A DNA stretch of 64,000 bases, from NCBI GenBank assembly GCA_964426945.1, contig CAYRSS010000012.1, positions 1-64,000 on the forward strand, read 5' to 3'. Under the pieces are notes generated by a model that was not told the origin of the DNA, searched no databases, and saw only the letters and a list, made by a program, of their open reading frames with translations. This DNA is from CAYRSS01 sp964426945. Its GTDB lineage: Bacteria; Planctomycetota; Phycisphaerae; UBA1845. Within the stretch, counting starts at the first letter, position 1; each line of letters opens with the position of its first letter. Of the stretch, positions 35,269 to 42,465 are shown piece by piece. The position numbers and the translations under genes are program-made.

Positions 35269-35296
35269 ATTATACCGACGAGCGGCGGGGGTACAA
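35269..35296 (-). promoter_or_regulatory. Sigma70-type promoter of the polyamine genes
   Basis: On the minus strand TTGTAC, 16 bases, TATAAT. The -10 box is perfect. Transcription would start near 35262, about 75 bases before the arginine decarboxylase ATG. Confidence 0.6.
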
Positions 35297-35343
35297 CGGC
35301 CGAGGAAAGCGGCGGATGGCAGGCGACAGGCACGCCGCGAGGC

Positions 35344-36390
35344 TCAGCGGCGATCGTCGAGCAGCGTGCGCTCCGGATCGGGGCGAGACTGGCTGTAGCG
35401 GGCAATCAGCGTGCGCAGCCGCGGCTGGTCGCTGTCGAGTTCCAGCGAGCGGTGCCACTGCTCGATGGCGCGGTCCCGAAGGTCCGTCTGCGACGGATCT
35501 CGCAGGTGCCGCAGCATGTAGATCGAGCCGAGCCCTGCGCAGGCTCGCGCCAGACCGGGATCGCACTGGAGCGCGAGGGTGTACTCCCGCTCGGCGGCTT
35601 CGTATTCCTCGAGCCGGAAGAGGCAGTAGCCCAGCGCCTCGTGGGCGGCGGCGAACTCGGGGTCGATCTCGACCGCCTGCAGCAGCGCCTGCCGCGCCAT
35701 CTTCACACGATCCTGGTTCAGGTAGGTCCGCCCGAGGTTCACGAGCACCTGCGGCTGGCGGTTGTCGCGCTCCAGCGCCTCTTTGTAGGCCCGCACGGCC
35801 TCGTAGTGTTTGCTCTGGGCGTCGAGCGCGACGCCCAGATTCACATAGGCGTGCGGCCGATCGGGATCGGCCTCGATGGCGCTCTGAAACCGCTCCGCCG
35901 CCTGCCGGTAGTCACCGATCTCCTGATAGCACACGCCGAGGTTGAGCTGCGCGTCGTAGTCGCCCGGTCGAAGTTCGACCGCGTGGAGGTACGCCTGGAT
36001 CGCATCCTTCAGCCGCTTGGTGAAGTGGTACAGCTGCGCGAGATTGAGCGTGTCGTCGAAGGAGAACGGATCGTGTCGGACGGCGGCGACGAAGTGCGAA
36101 ATCGCCTGCTCGTAGTCTCCCATCCGGCGGTAGATCGTCCCCATCTTCGAGTAGGCGACCGCCATCTGCGGGTCGAGCTCGGAGGCGAGGCGGAACTCGT
36201 CGAGTGCGGCGGCGAGGTTCTGCGCCGCGAGCAGCTCCTGCCCGCGGGCGGCGTGGTCTCGGGCCTGCCACTTCCGGAGATCCTGACAGCCCGTCGCGAC
36301 CATCGCGAGCAGCAGCCCCGCACAGAGCAGCGCCGCCCCCGCGGGGTTGGCGAAGGCCGACGGCCGGCTGTTGGTGGTATTCATCCGCAT
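35344..36390 (-). CDS. TPR-repeat lipoprotein
   Basis: A 348-residue protein with a lipoprotein signal: hydrophobic LLCAGLLLAMVATGC, whose VATGC is a lipobox with Cys near residue 35. The rest is a superhelix of about eight tetratricopeptide repeats, for example MAVAYSKMGTIYRRMGDYEQAI and PHAYVNLGVALDAQSKHYEAV, ending in an Arg/Asp-rich tail. Such proteins scaffold complexes at the membrane. The start at 36390 (MRMN) or six bases later (MNTT) is open; GGGGA has better spacing to the second. It is divergent from the glycosyltransferase gene. Binding partners are unknown. Confidence 0.8.
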   Translation of the reverse strand: MRMNTTNSRPSAFANPAGAALLCAGLLLAMVATGCQDLRKWQARDHAARGQELLAAQNLAAALDEFRLASELDPQMAVAYSKMGTIYRRMGDYEQAISHFVAAVRHDPFSFDDTLNLAQLYHFTKRLKDAIQAYLHAVELRPGDYDAQLNLGVCYQEIGDYRQAAERFQSAIEADPDRPHAYVNLGVALDAQSKHYEAVRAYKEALERDNRQPQVLVNLGRTYLNQDRVKMARQALLQAVEIDPEFAAAHEALGYCLFRLEEYEAAEREYTLALQCDPGLARACAGLGSIYMLRHLRDPSQTDLRDRAIEQWHRSLELDSDQPRLRTLIARYSQSRPDPERTLLDDRR

Positions 36391-36568
36391 CGTCCCCGAC
36401 CGGCGACATTTCGAGCGTGTCACACGGCCTTCGAGTGTATCGGCGCCGCCCCGCCGTCCCGTTGATGGGAAGCCAATCTGCAGGGCCGGATTATGAGGGA
36501 GCACTGGAGAGGGTCAAGCCGAAGCGAGGCGCCGGCCCGGCCCCGCCAGTGCTGGCGCGGGGGCCGCG

Positions 36569-36598
36569 TTGGCTTTTGCCCGCCGGGCCTCCTATTAT
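36569..36598 (+). promoter_or_regulatory. Candidate promoter for the glycosyltransferase gene
   Basis: TTGGCT, 18 bases, TATTAT on the plus strand, about 67 bases before the ATG at 36666. Confidence 0.45.
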
Positions 36599-36665
36599 GT
36601 TCGGAGTCGCCGGCGGGACCGGCCGTTGGTCCCGGGCTTTCCGCAGAGGGCTTCAGAGGCCGTCC

Positions 36666-37451
36666 ATGGGCGTGTCGCACCTGATCGCAATCCCCGTGTT
36701 TAACGAGGTACGGTACGTCCGCTCCGTGCTTGCGGAGGTACGCCGCTACGCCGAAAACGTCCTCGTCATCGACGACGGCTCGACCGACGGCACGGCCCAC
36801 CTTCTCCGAGACCTCCAGCGCGAGGCCGCTGAGCGGGGCGACACCGGGCTCACTGTGATCACCCATCGCGAGAACCTCGGCTATGGCCGCAGCGTCGCCG
36901 ACGCGTTCGACTTTGCCGTCCGGCGTGCGATCGAGGGCGGCTGCGACTGGCTCATCACCATGGACTGTGACGAGCAGCACGAGCCCGCGCGCATCCCGGA
37001 CTTCCTCACCGCCGCCGCGGACGACGACAGCGACATCATCAGCGGCACGCGCTACCCCCGCGGCTGGGACGCCGAAAACGTCGCCCCGTGGGATCGGCGC
37101 GAGATCAACCGACGCATCACGCTGATGATCAACGAGCGGCTCGGGCTGCCGATCACGGACGCCTTTTGTGGCTTTAAGGCTCACCGCGTGTCGGCCCTGC
37201 GTCAGCTTTGCCTGACGGAACCGGGCTACGCGATGCCGATGCAGTTCTGGGTTCAGATCGCACGGCAGGGACTGCGCGTACGCGAGTTGCCCGTCGAACT
37301 GATCTACAACGACCCGACGCGGCACTTCGGCGGGCTGCTCGATGATCCGGCGATCCGGCTGAACCACTACATCGAGGTGTTCGAGGCCGAGCGCGCCCGT
37401 GTCGCCGCCTGCCAGACCCGGCGCTGCACGCCGCGGCAGGCGCTTCCCTGA
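36666..37451 (+). CDS. Family 2 glycosyltransferase
   Basis: A 261-residue GT-A glycosyltransferase with a Rossmann-like nucleotide-sugar domain. It opens MGVSHLIAIPVFNEV, continues LVIDDGSTDGTAHLL and reaches the metal-binding DxD region as MDCDEQHEP, then DAFCGFKAHR and the acceptor half. Without a membrane helix at the C-terminus it is soluble or peripheral. Similarity to dolichyl-phosphate mannose synthase-like GT2 enzymes is likely. It is 11 bases upstream of a BshC-like gene on the same strand, so they may form an operon. Donor and acceptor are unknown. Good confidence in the fold and family. Confidence 0.88.
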   Translation: MGVSHLIAIPVFNEVRYVRSVLAEVRRYAENVLVIDDGSTDGTAHLLRDLQREAAERGDTGLTVITHRENLGYGRSVADAFDFAVRRAIEGGCDWLITMDCDEQHEPARIPDFLTAAADDDSDIISGTRYPRGWDAENVAPWDRREINRRITLMINERLGLPITDAFCGFKAHRVSALRQLCLTEPGYAMPMQFWVQIARQGLRVRELPVELIYNDPTRHFGGLLDDPAIRLNHYIEVFEAERARVAACQTRRCTPRQALP

Positions 37452-37462
37452 TCGATCCGGCC

Positions 37463-39049
37463 ATGCTCGATTTTTCACTCGTGCGCACACCGCCCGGCGA
37501 CGCCGATACGCTGGTGCTGCCCCCGCCGGTGGAACTCGCCCGCGCCGCCGCCGCGGAGGCACGGCGCCTGGGCCGCTCGTCCACGCCAATCCTTCAGACC
37601 ACGCTGGCCGAAGTCCGGAAGCACACGCGTGACCGGATCGCGGGCGATGCCTCGCGGCCCGTCATTGTCACGGGGCACCAGCCGGGCTTCATGCACGCGG
37701 GTGTCTGGGCGAAGCACATCGTCGCGCAGCGGCTCGCCGACGCGATGGGCGGCGTGGCGATCAACCTCGTGGTGGACAGCGACGCCCCCGCCGCCGGCCA
37801 CCTCGCGATTCCCACCACCGCCCGCGGCGAGCTGGAGGTCGTAAACCTCCCCATCGACGGGGCTCGCCCCGGTCTGGCGTATGAGGAGTTCGCCCGATGG
37901 GATCCGGACCGGCTCTCGGCGTTCGGTCGGGAGGTACGCGGCGCGATGGGCGACCGGTTTGAGCAGTCGATGATGCCCGCGTGGCTGGCTGCTTTTGCCG
38001 ATGCGGCTGGGGACTGGGTGGCGCAGGCGATGGCGGCTCGACAGGCGGTCGAGGCGCGGTTCAGCGTCTCGGTGAAAGATGTCCGCATCAGCGAAGCCTG
38101 GTGTGGGGCGATGACCGCCGACCTTTTGCTGCGGGCGGGGGAGTTCCGCGCGGCGTACAACGCGAGCCTCGCCGACTACCGGCGTCGGCACCGGGTCCGC
38201 AGTGCCCAGCGGCCGATTCCCGACCTCGCCGTCGAGGGCAACGCCACCGAAACACCGATCTGGGTCTACGCCGCCGGTCAGCCGCGCCGCAGGCTGTTCG
38301 TTGAGGAGCGCGCGGGCCTGCTCGGGCTCCGGGCGGAGCGGGAGCTGGTCGCGGAGGTTGCCCGGCGCGACATGGACGATCCCGCCGCAGCCCACGAGCG
38401 GCTCCGCCGGCTGGGCGTCAAACTCCGTCCGCGGGCGCTGGCCTTGACACTCTGGGCCCGGCTTGCGCTGGCGGACATCTTCATTCACGGCATCGGCGGC
38501 GCGAAGTACGATCGAATCACGGACGACATCATCCGGCGGCAATACGGGCTGGATGCCCCGGTGATGGGATGCGTCTCGGCCACACTGCGATTGCCCTGGC
38601 TGCCCGCCGGCGGAATCACGCGGGACGAAGTCCGCTCACGGCGCCACGCCGTGCATGACATCCGCTGTAATCCGGAGCGCCATGTATCGACGGACGCGCC
38701 GGAGCTCAGGCAGGCGGTCGCCGCGGTGGAGCGTGCGCTGAAGGCGGTCCGTAGACAGTCCTCGGCCGCGGTGCCCGCCGATCAAACGGGAGCGCGACCG
38801 GCCGCCACGCGGAGTCCCCGCGGCGAGCGACGCCGGGCGTACCTGGCCCTTCGCGAGGCCCGGGCCGCGTTGCACAAGCTCGACCCGGAGTTGTTCCGTC
38901 GCGCCGCCGCACAGGCCGTGGAAGGCGAGCAGGCGCTTCGGCTCGCGGCGACGGCCACCGGACGAGAGTATTTCTTCGGGCTTTTTCCGGCTCATTCGTT
39001 GCAGCGGTTGCTTGATGCGCTTCCCGCCGCGGACGATTTTGCGTTATAG
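37463..39049 (+). CDS. BshC-like protein of unknown function
   Basis: A 528-residue protein of about the size of the bacillithiol cysteine ligase BshC. The N-terminal PVIVTGHQPGFMHAGVW segment resembles the VTGQQPGLFGGPLY motif of BshC, with GHQP for GQQP, and NLVVDSDAPAAGH falls where BshC has its aspartate-rich strand. A later segment, HGIGGAKYDRITDDIIRRQYG, is very distinctive. Overall it matches my recollection of a conserved hypothetical family in planctomycetes, which could be tested by search. It follows the glycosyltransferase by 11 bases. No bacillithiol genes BshA or BshB are recognised here, so the activity may differ. Call is family-level only. Confidence 0.55.
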   Translation: MLDFSLVRTPPGDADTLVLPPPVELARAAAAEARRLGRSSTPILQTTLAEVRKHTRDRIAGDASRPVIVTGHQPGFMHAGVWAKHIVAQRLADAMGGVAINLVVDSDAPAAGHLAIPTTARGELEVVNLPIDGARPGLAYEEFARWDPDRLSAFGREVRGAMGDRFEQSMMPAWLAAFADAAGDWVAQAMAARQAVEARFSVSVKDVRISEAWCGAMTADLLLRAGEFRAAYNASLADYRRRHRVRSAQRPIPDLAVEGNATETPIWVYAAGQPRRRLFVEERAGLLGLRAERELVAEVARRDMDDPAAAHERLRRLGVKLRPRALALTLWARLALADIFIHGIGGAKYDRITDDIIRRQYGLDAPVMGCVSATLRLPWLPAGGITRDEVRSRRHAVHDIRCNPERHVSTDAPELRQAVAAVERALKAVRRQSSAAVPADQTGARPAATRSPRGERRRAYLALREARAALHKLDPELFRRAAAQAVEGEQALRLAATATGREYFFGLFPAHSLQRLLDALPAADDFAL

Positions 39050-39115
39050 TGCGGCCCGGGCAGCCGCAGTGCGCGGCGACCCTCCGCAAGGATTTCGAGA
39101 CAGGACGCAGGACTC

Positions 39116-39529
39116 ATGACCGACGACGCAAGCGGGCGCATCCAAATCGACTCAGACTGGAAGAAGGAAGCCCAGCGCGAGAAGGAGCGCCTTGCCGAAG
39201 CCGAGAAGGCGGCGGAGCAGGCCGGACCGGCGCAGGAGCGCGGACCCGCCGGCGCGGCCAACGTCCTCGACATCATCAACCTGCTGGCCACCAACGCCGC
39301 CATCGGGCTGGGCGGCTACCAGGCGCCGGACGGCCAGCGGATCCCCCCTGACCTGGCGATGGCCAAGTACCACATCGACCTGCTCGTCGTATTCGGCGAG
39401 AAGACGAAGGGCAACCTCTCCGAAGACGAGAAGAAGGTGCTCGACGGCGTGGTGCATGAGCTGCGTATGGCATTTGTGGAGATCGTGCAGCAGGTGCAGG
39501 CGGCCGCGACGAAGCCGCCCACGGCCTGA
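39116..39529 (+). CDS. DUF1844 domain protein
   Basis: A 137-residue protein of the DUF1844 family. The N-terminal 45 residues are a charged Ala/Glu/Lys-rich stretch. Then follows the domain with NVLDIINLLATNAAIGLGG, YHIDLLVVFGEKTKGNLSEDEK and LRMAFVEIVQQV. These match the consensus in which ektkGNLt precedes the final helix. Function is unknown for the family. It lies between the BshC-like gene and the rhomboid gene, all plus strand and closely spaced. Confidence 0.85.
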   Translation: MTDDASGRIQIDSDWKKEAQREKERLAEAEKAAEQAGPAQERGPAGAANVLDIINLLATNAAIGLGGYQAPDGQRIPPDLAMAKYHIDLLVVFGEKTKGNLSEDEKKVLDGVVHELRMAFVEIVQQVQAAATKPPTA

Positions 39530-39585
39530 CCGCCGTAACCCCGCCCCGCCGCGGCAGACCTGTCGGCCCCCGGACTGAGCCGGCC

Positions 39586-40797
39586 ATGCTGATCCTTCCC
39601 ATCCGCACCGAGTCGCCGATCCGCCGGACCCCGGCGGTCAATTACGCGCTGGTTGTGATCAACATCGCGATCTTCGTCGCCGGATGGGTCGGGGCGGGCG
39701 GCCCGATGCTGCGGACCTTCCTCGAGGATCACTTCGTCTTCCGTTCGTCCGATCCCGCGCTGTTTCAGTTCATCGGCTACCAGTTCCTGCACGGCGACTT
39801 CTGGCACCTCGCCGGAAACATGCTGTTCCTCTGGGTCTTCGGCAACAGCGTCAACGCGAAGATGGGCAACGGCCCCTACCTTCTGTTTTACATCGCGGGC
39901 GGGATTCTGGCGGCGTGGGGCTACGCCCTCATCAAGGCCGATCCCTTCTACATGATCGGGGCGTCCGGCGCAATCGCCGCGGTGACCACGGCGTACCTGG
40001 CCCTCTTCCCGCGCAGCCGCGTGAAAGTGCTGATGTGGCTCTTCGTGTTCGTCCAGATTTACGAAGTGCCCGCGCTGATTCTCATCACGGCGAAGATCAT
40101 CATCTGGGACGACCTGGTCGTGCCACGCCTGGCCGACAGCCACTCCGGTGTCGCCAGCGGCGCCCACCTGGCGGGGTACTTCTTCGGCTTCCTGTTCGCC
40201 ATGTCGATGCTCTGGCTCCGGGCCCTGCCGCGGGACCAGTTCGACATGCTGGCCCTGTGGAAGCGCTGGGGACAGCGTCGGGCCATGCGCCGCGCGATGA
40301 GCGATCCGGAAGCGGCGGCCCGCGCCCGCTTCGGGAGTGTCGGCCGGGCCCGGCCGCTGGAAGGGCCCCAGCGGCAGGAGGCCGAGCACGCCATGGACCG
40401 GGCCACCGAGCAGCGCCTCCGAATCAGCGAGGCCCTCTCCTCCGGACGGACGGCGGAGGCCGCCGACCTCTATGCCCGGCTGGCCGCGGACGACCCCAGC
40501 CAGTGCCTCGCCGAGCGGCAGCAGCTCCAGATCGCCCGCGAGTTCTACGGCAGCCGCCGGTTTCCGCAGGCGGCCGCGGCGTTCGATCGGTTCCTCGCCT
40601 GCTATCCGAATTCGCCGGAAGCGCCGTCTGTGCGCCTGCTGATTGGGATCATCTACGCAAGGGATTTGCGTCGATATGAAGAAGCGGATAAACACCTGAC
40701 CGGTTCGCTCGGCGAGCTGTCCGAGCCGCAGCGACGCGACCAGTGCCTGTCGTGGCTGGCGGAGGTCCGTGCGGCGCTCGGGCGTCCCGCTCCGTAG
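39586..40797 (+). CDS. Rhomboid-family intramembrane protease with TPR-like tail
   Basis: A 403-residue membrane protein. The rhomboid core (residues 17-210, about six helices) has the HGDFWHLAGNM loop and the catalytic dyad Ser127 in GASGAIA and His194 in GAHLAGYFFG. It cleaves transmembrane substrates within the bilayer. A soluble C-terminal region (about 240-400) has helical repeats such as ADLYARLAADDPSQCLAE, LQIAREFYGSRRFPQAAAAF and IIYARDLRRYEEADKHL that resemble tetratricopeptide repeats. This fusion may bring substrates or partners to the protease. It is followed by a class IV aminotransferase gene 39 bases downstream. Catalytic call is confident. Confidence 0.9.
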   Translation: MLILPIRTESPIRRTPAVNYALVVINIAIFVAGWVGAGGPMLRTFLEDHFVFRSSDPALFQFIGYQFLHGDFWHLAGNMLFLWVFGNSVNAKMGNGPYLLFYIAGGILAAWGYALIKADPFYMIGASGAIAAVTTAYLALFPRSRVKVLMWLFVFVQIYEVPALILITAKIIIWDDLVVPRLADSHSGVASGAHLAGYFFGFLFAMSMLWLRALPRDQFDMLALWKRWGQRRAMRRAMSDPEAAARARFGSVGRARPLEGPQRQEAEHAMDRATEQRLRISEALSSGRTAEAADLYARLAADDPSQCLAERQQLQIAREFYGSRRFPQAAAAFDRFLACYPNSPEAPSVRLLIGIIYARDLRRYEEADKHLTGSLGELSEPQRRDQCLSWLAEVRAALGRPAP

Positions 40798-40836
40798 ACC
40801 TGCCGCCCGGAACCGCTAAAGGCCAACCCAGGGGGA

Positions 40837-41706
40837 GTGCGTCCCATTTCCGAGCTTGCATTCGTCAACGGTGAGTTCAGCCCCATCGGCGAGGCGCGAG
40901 TCAGCGTCGAGGACCGGGGGTTTCAGTTCGGCGATGGTGTGTACGAGGTGCTCGTGGCCGGCGAGCACGGTGTCTTTCTGCTGGATGAGCACCTGCGCCG
41001 GCTGAAGCGCAGCGCCGCGGCGGTGGGCATCCAATACGACTTCGAACGCCGGCCGCTCAAACCGGTCATCTTTGAGGGGCTTCAGCGCTGCGGCCTGAGC
41101 CCGGCGATGATCTACATCCAGCTCACCCGCGGCGCGGCCCCCCGCCACCACGTAGTGCCTGACACCATCGAGCCGACGATCGTGCTCACCTGGCGCCGCC
41201 GCAACCTGCTGCCCGAGGCCGACCGGGCCGCCGGCGTCCGCGTGATCACCACGAAGGACATCCGCTGGGATCACTGCTTCATCAAGGCGATCACGCTGCT
41301 GCCGAACGTCATGGCCAAGACCGAGGCTTATCGCCGCGGATGCTTCGACGCGCTTTTCGTCGATGACAAGGGCGAAGTGAAGGAGAGCACGACGGCGAAT
41401 GTCTTCGTCGTCCGCAACGGCAAGGTCCGCATCCCGCCGCGCAACGAGTCGATTCTTCACGGCATCACCCAGGGCTTCGTCATCGACTGCGCCCGCAACA
41501 TCGGCGTGGACCTGCAGGAAACCCGCATCGACCAGGAAGAACTCCGCAGCGCCGACGAAGTCTTCCTTTCGAGCACGACGATCGAGGTGCTGTCCGTCAC
41601 CAGCATTGACGACCGCCCCGTCGCCGACGGCAAGCCCGGTCCGGTATCCCGCCGCCTCTTCGAAGAGTTCTGCCGGCGCATCCCCGAACACAGCACGCGC
41701 GGCTGA
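40837..41706 (+). CDS. Class IV aminotransferase, D-amino acid/branched-chain type
   Basis: A fold-type IV PLP enzyme of 289 residues. Lys150 in WDHCFIKAITLLPNVMAK is the PLP-binding lysine, and the STTANVFVV and STTIEVLSV segments match the C-terminal core. The opening FVNGEFSPIGEARVSVEDRGFQFGDGVYEV fits D-alanine aminotransferase and 4-amino-4-deoxychorismate lyase relatives. D-amino acid aminotransferase is the most likely activity, producing D-amino acids for the wall, but branched-chain activity cannot be excluded. The start is GTG at 40837, where GGGGGA adjoins the codon closely; no in-frame ATG is nearby. It follows the rhomboid gene. Confidence 0.8.
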   Translation: MRPISELAFVNGEFSPIGEARVSVEDRGFQFGDGVYEVLVAGEHGVFLLDEHLRRLKRSAAAVGIQYDFERRPLKPVIFEGLQRCGLSPAMIYIQLTRGAAPRHHVVPDTIEPTIVLTWRRRNLLPEADRAAGVRVITTKDIRWDHCFIKAITLLPNVMAKTEAYRRGCFDALFVDDKGEVKESTTANVFVVRNGKVRIPPRNESILHGITQGFVIDCARNIGVDLQETRIDQEELRSADEVFLSSTTIEVLSVTSIDDRPVADGKPGPVSRRLFEEFCRRIPEHSTRG

Positions 41707-41729
41707 TCGCCGGCGCGTCCCATAAGAGT

Positions 41730-41820
41730 CCGTTGAAAAAGGGGGCAGGCGCCGCCTGAATCGCCCATCACGGAGAGGGGACGCGAGTTGACGCCGGAGC
41801 CAGACCCCCTTCCTCAACGG
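41730..41820. repeat. Inverted-repeat element with 16-bp ends
   Basis: CCGTTGAAAAAGGGGG at 41730-41745 and CCCCCTTCCTCAACGG at 41805-41820 pair in 14 of 16 positions, enclosing about 59 bases. It lies in a 228-base gap between two plus-strand genes. It resembles the ends of short REP-like or MITE-like elements in other GC-rich genomes. No transposase is near. Confidence 0.6.
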
Positions 41821-41934
41821 GCAGGCAACTCCGTCGCCACCTCCTGATTCGAGCCGTCATCGGTCCCAGCCGATACCGCGGTGGATCGCCGCCCGTCGTC
41901 GGGCAGGCGAAGACCTCGGTCGGAGGCCTGTCCG

Positions 41935-42348
41935 GTGAGAATCGCGCTGGTGGATGGCTCGGCTGCGTCGCGCGGCCTGCTGCGGACGCTGCTGCAACGG
42001 CTGGGGCACGCCGACATCGTCGAGATGCGCACCGGCTCGGAGGCCCTCACGCGCCTGGAGCAGGCGCCGTTCGACCTGGTGTTCGTCGACGAGTCGCTCC
42101 CCGAGATGGACGGCCTGACGTGCGTCCGGCGGATCCGGGCGCTGGGAGGCTCGCCGCGGCTGGTGCTGTGCCTCGCCGAAGCGACGAAGTCTGTCGTGGT
42201 GGAGGCCGTCCGCGCGGGCGCGAATCACTACCTCGTGAAGCCCGTGACGATGGAAGCGCTGACTGACCGGCTCGGCCGGCTCGCCTGGCCGGCGTGCGCC
42301 CCGCTCCCGGCGACCGCTGGCCTGCGGGCCGTGGCGCAGCCGTCCTGA
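41935..42348 (+). CDS. Single-domain response regulator (CheY-like)
   Basis: A 137-residue receiver domain without an output domain. Asp52 in LVFVDESLPEMDG is the phosphorylation site and Lys102 in HYLVKPV the conserved lysine. Of the acidic pair near the N-terminus only Asp7 remains (VDG), so metal binding may be weaker. The start is GTG at 41935, preceded by GGAGG nine bases upstream; a longer in-frame start at 41881 has no site. A strong terminator follows. No histidine kinase is nearby, so the partner is elsewhere. Confidence 0.85.
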   Translation: MRIALVDGSAASRGLLRTLLQRLGHADIVEMRTGSEALTRLEQAPFDLVFVDESLPEMDGLTCVRRIRALGGSPRLVLCLAEATKSVVVEAVRAGANHYLVKPVTMEALTDRLGRLAWPACAPLPATAGLRAVAQPS

Positions 42349-42396
42349 GCGGGCTCCCTGCTCGAGCCGGGAAGGCTGTCTCGAAGTGAACCAAAA

Positions 42397-42437
42397 CCGC
42401 CCGCCTGCCCCGGGGTTTCCCCGAAGCGGGCGGGCGG
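42397..42437. terminator. Bidirectional hairpin terminator between convergent genes
   Basis: CCGCCCGCC...CCCCGGGG, loop TTT, then CCCCGAAGCGGGCGGGCGG, with AAAA on one side and TGTGTTTC on the other. It lies between the response regulator and the metalloprotease. The right arm shares CCCCGAAGCGGGCGGGC with the terminator at 50693-50735. Confidence 0.8.
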
Positions 42438-42465
42438 TGTGTTTCGTGGACCGCGGCGCGGCGCG

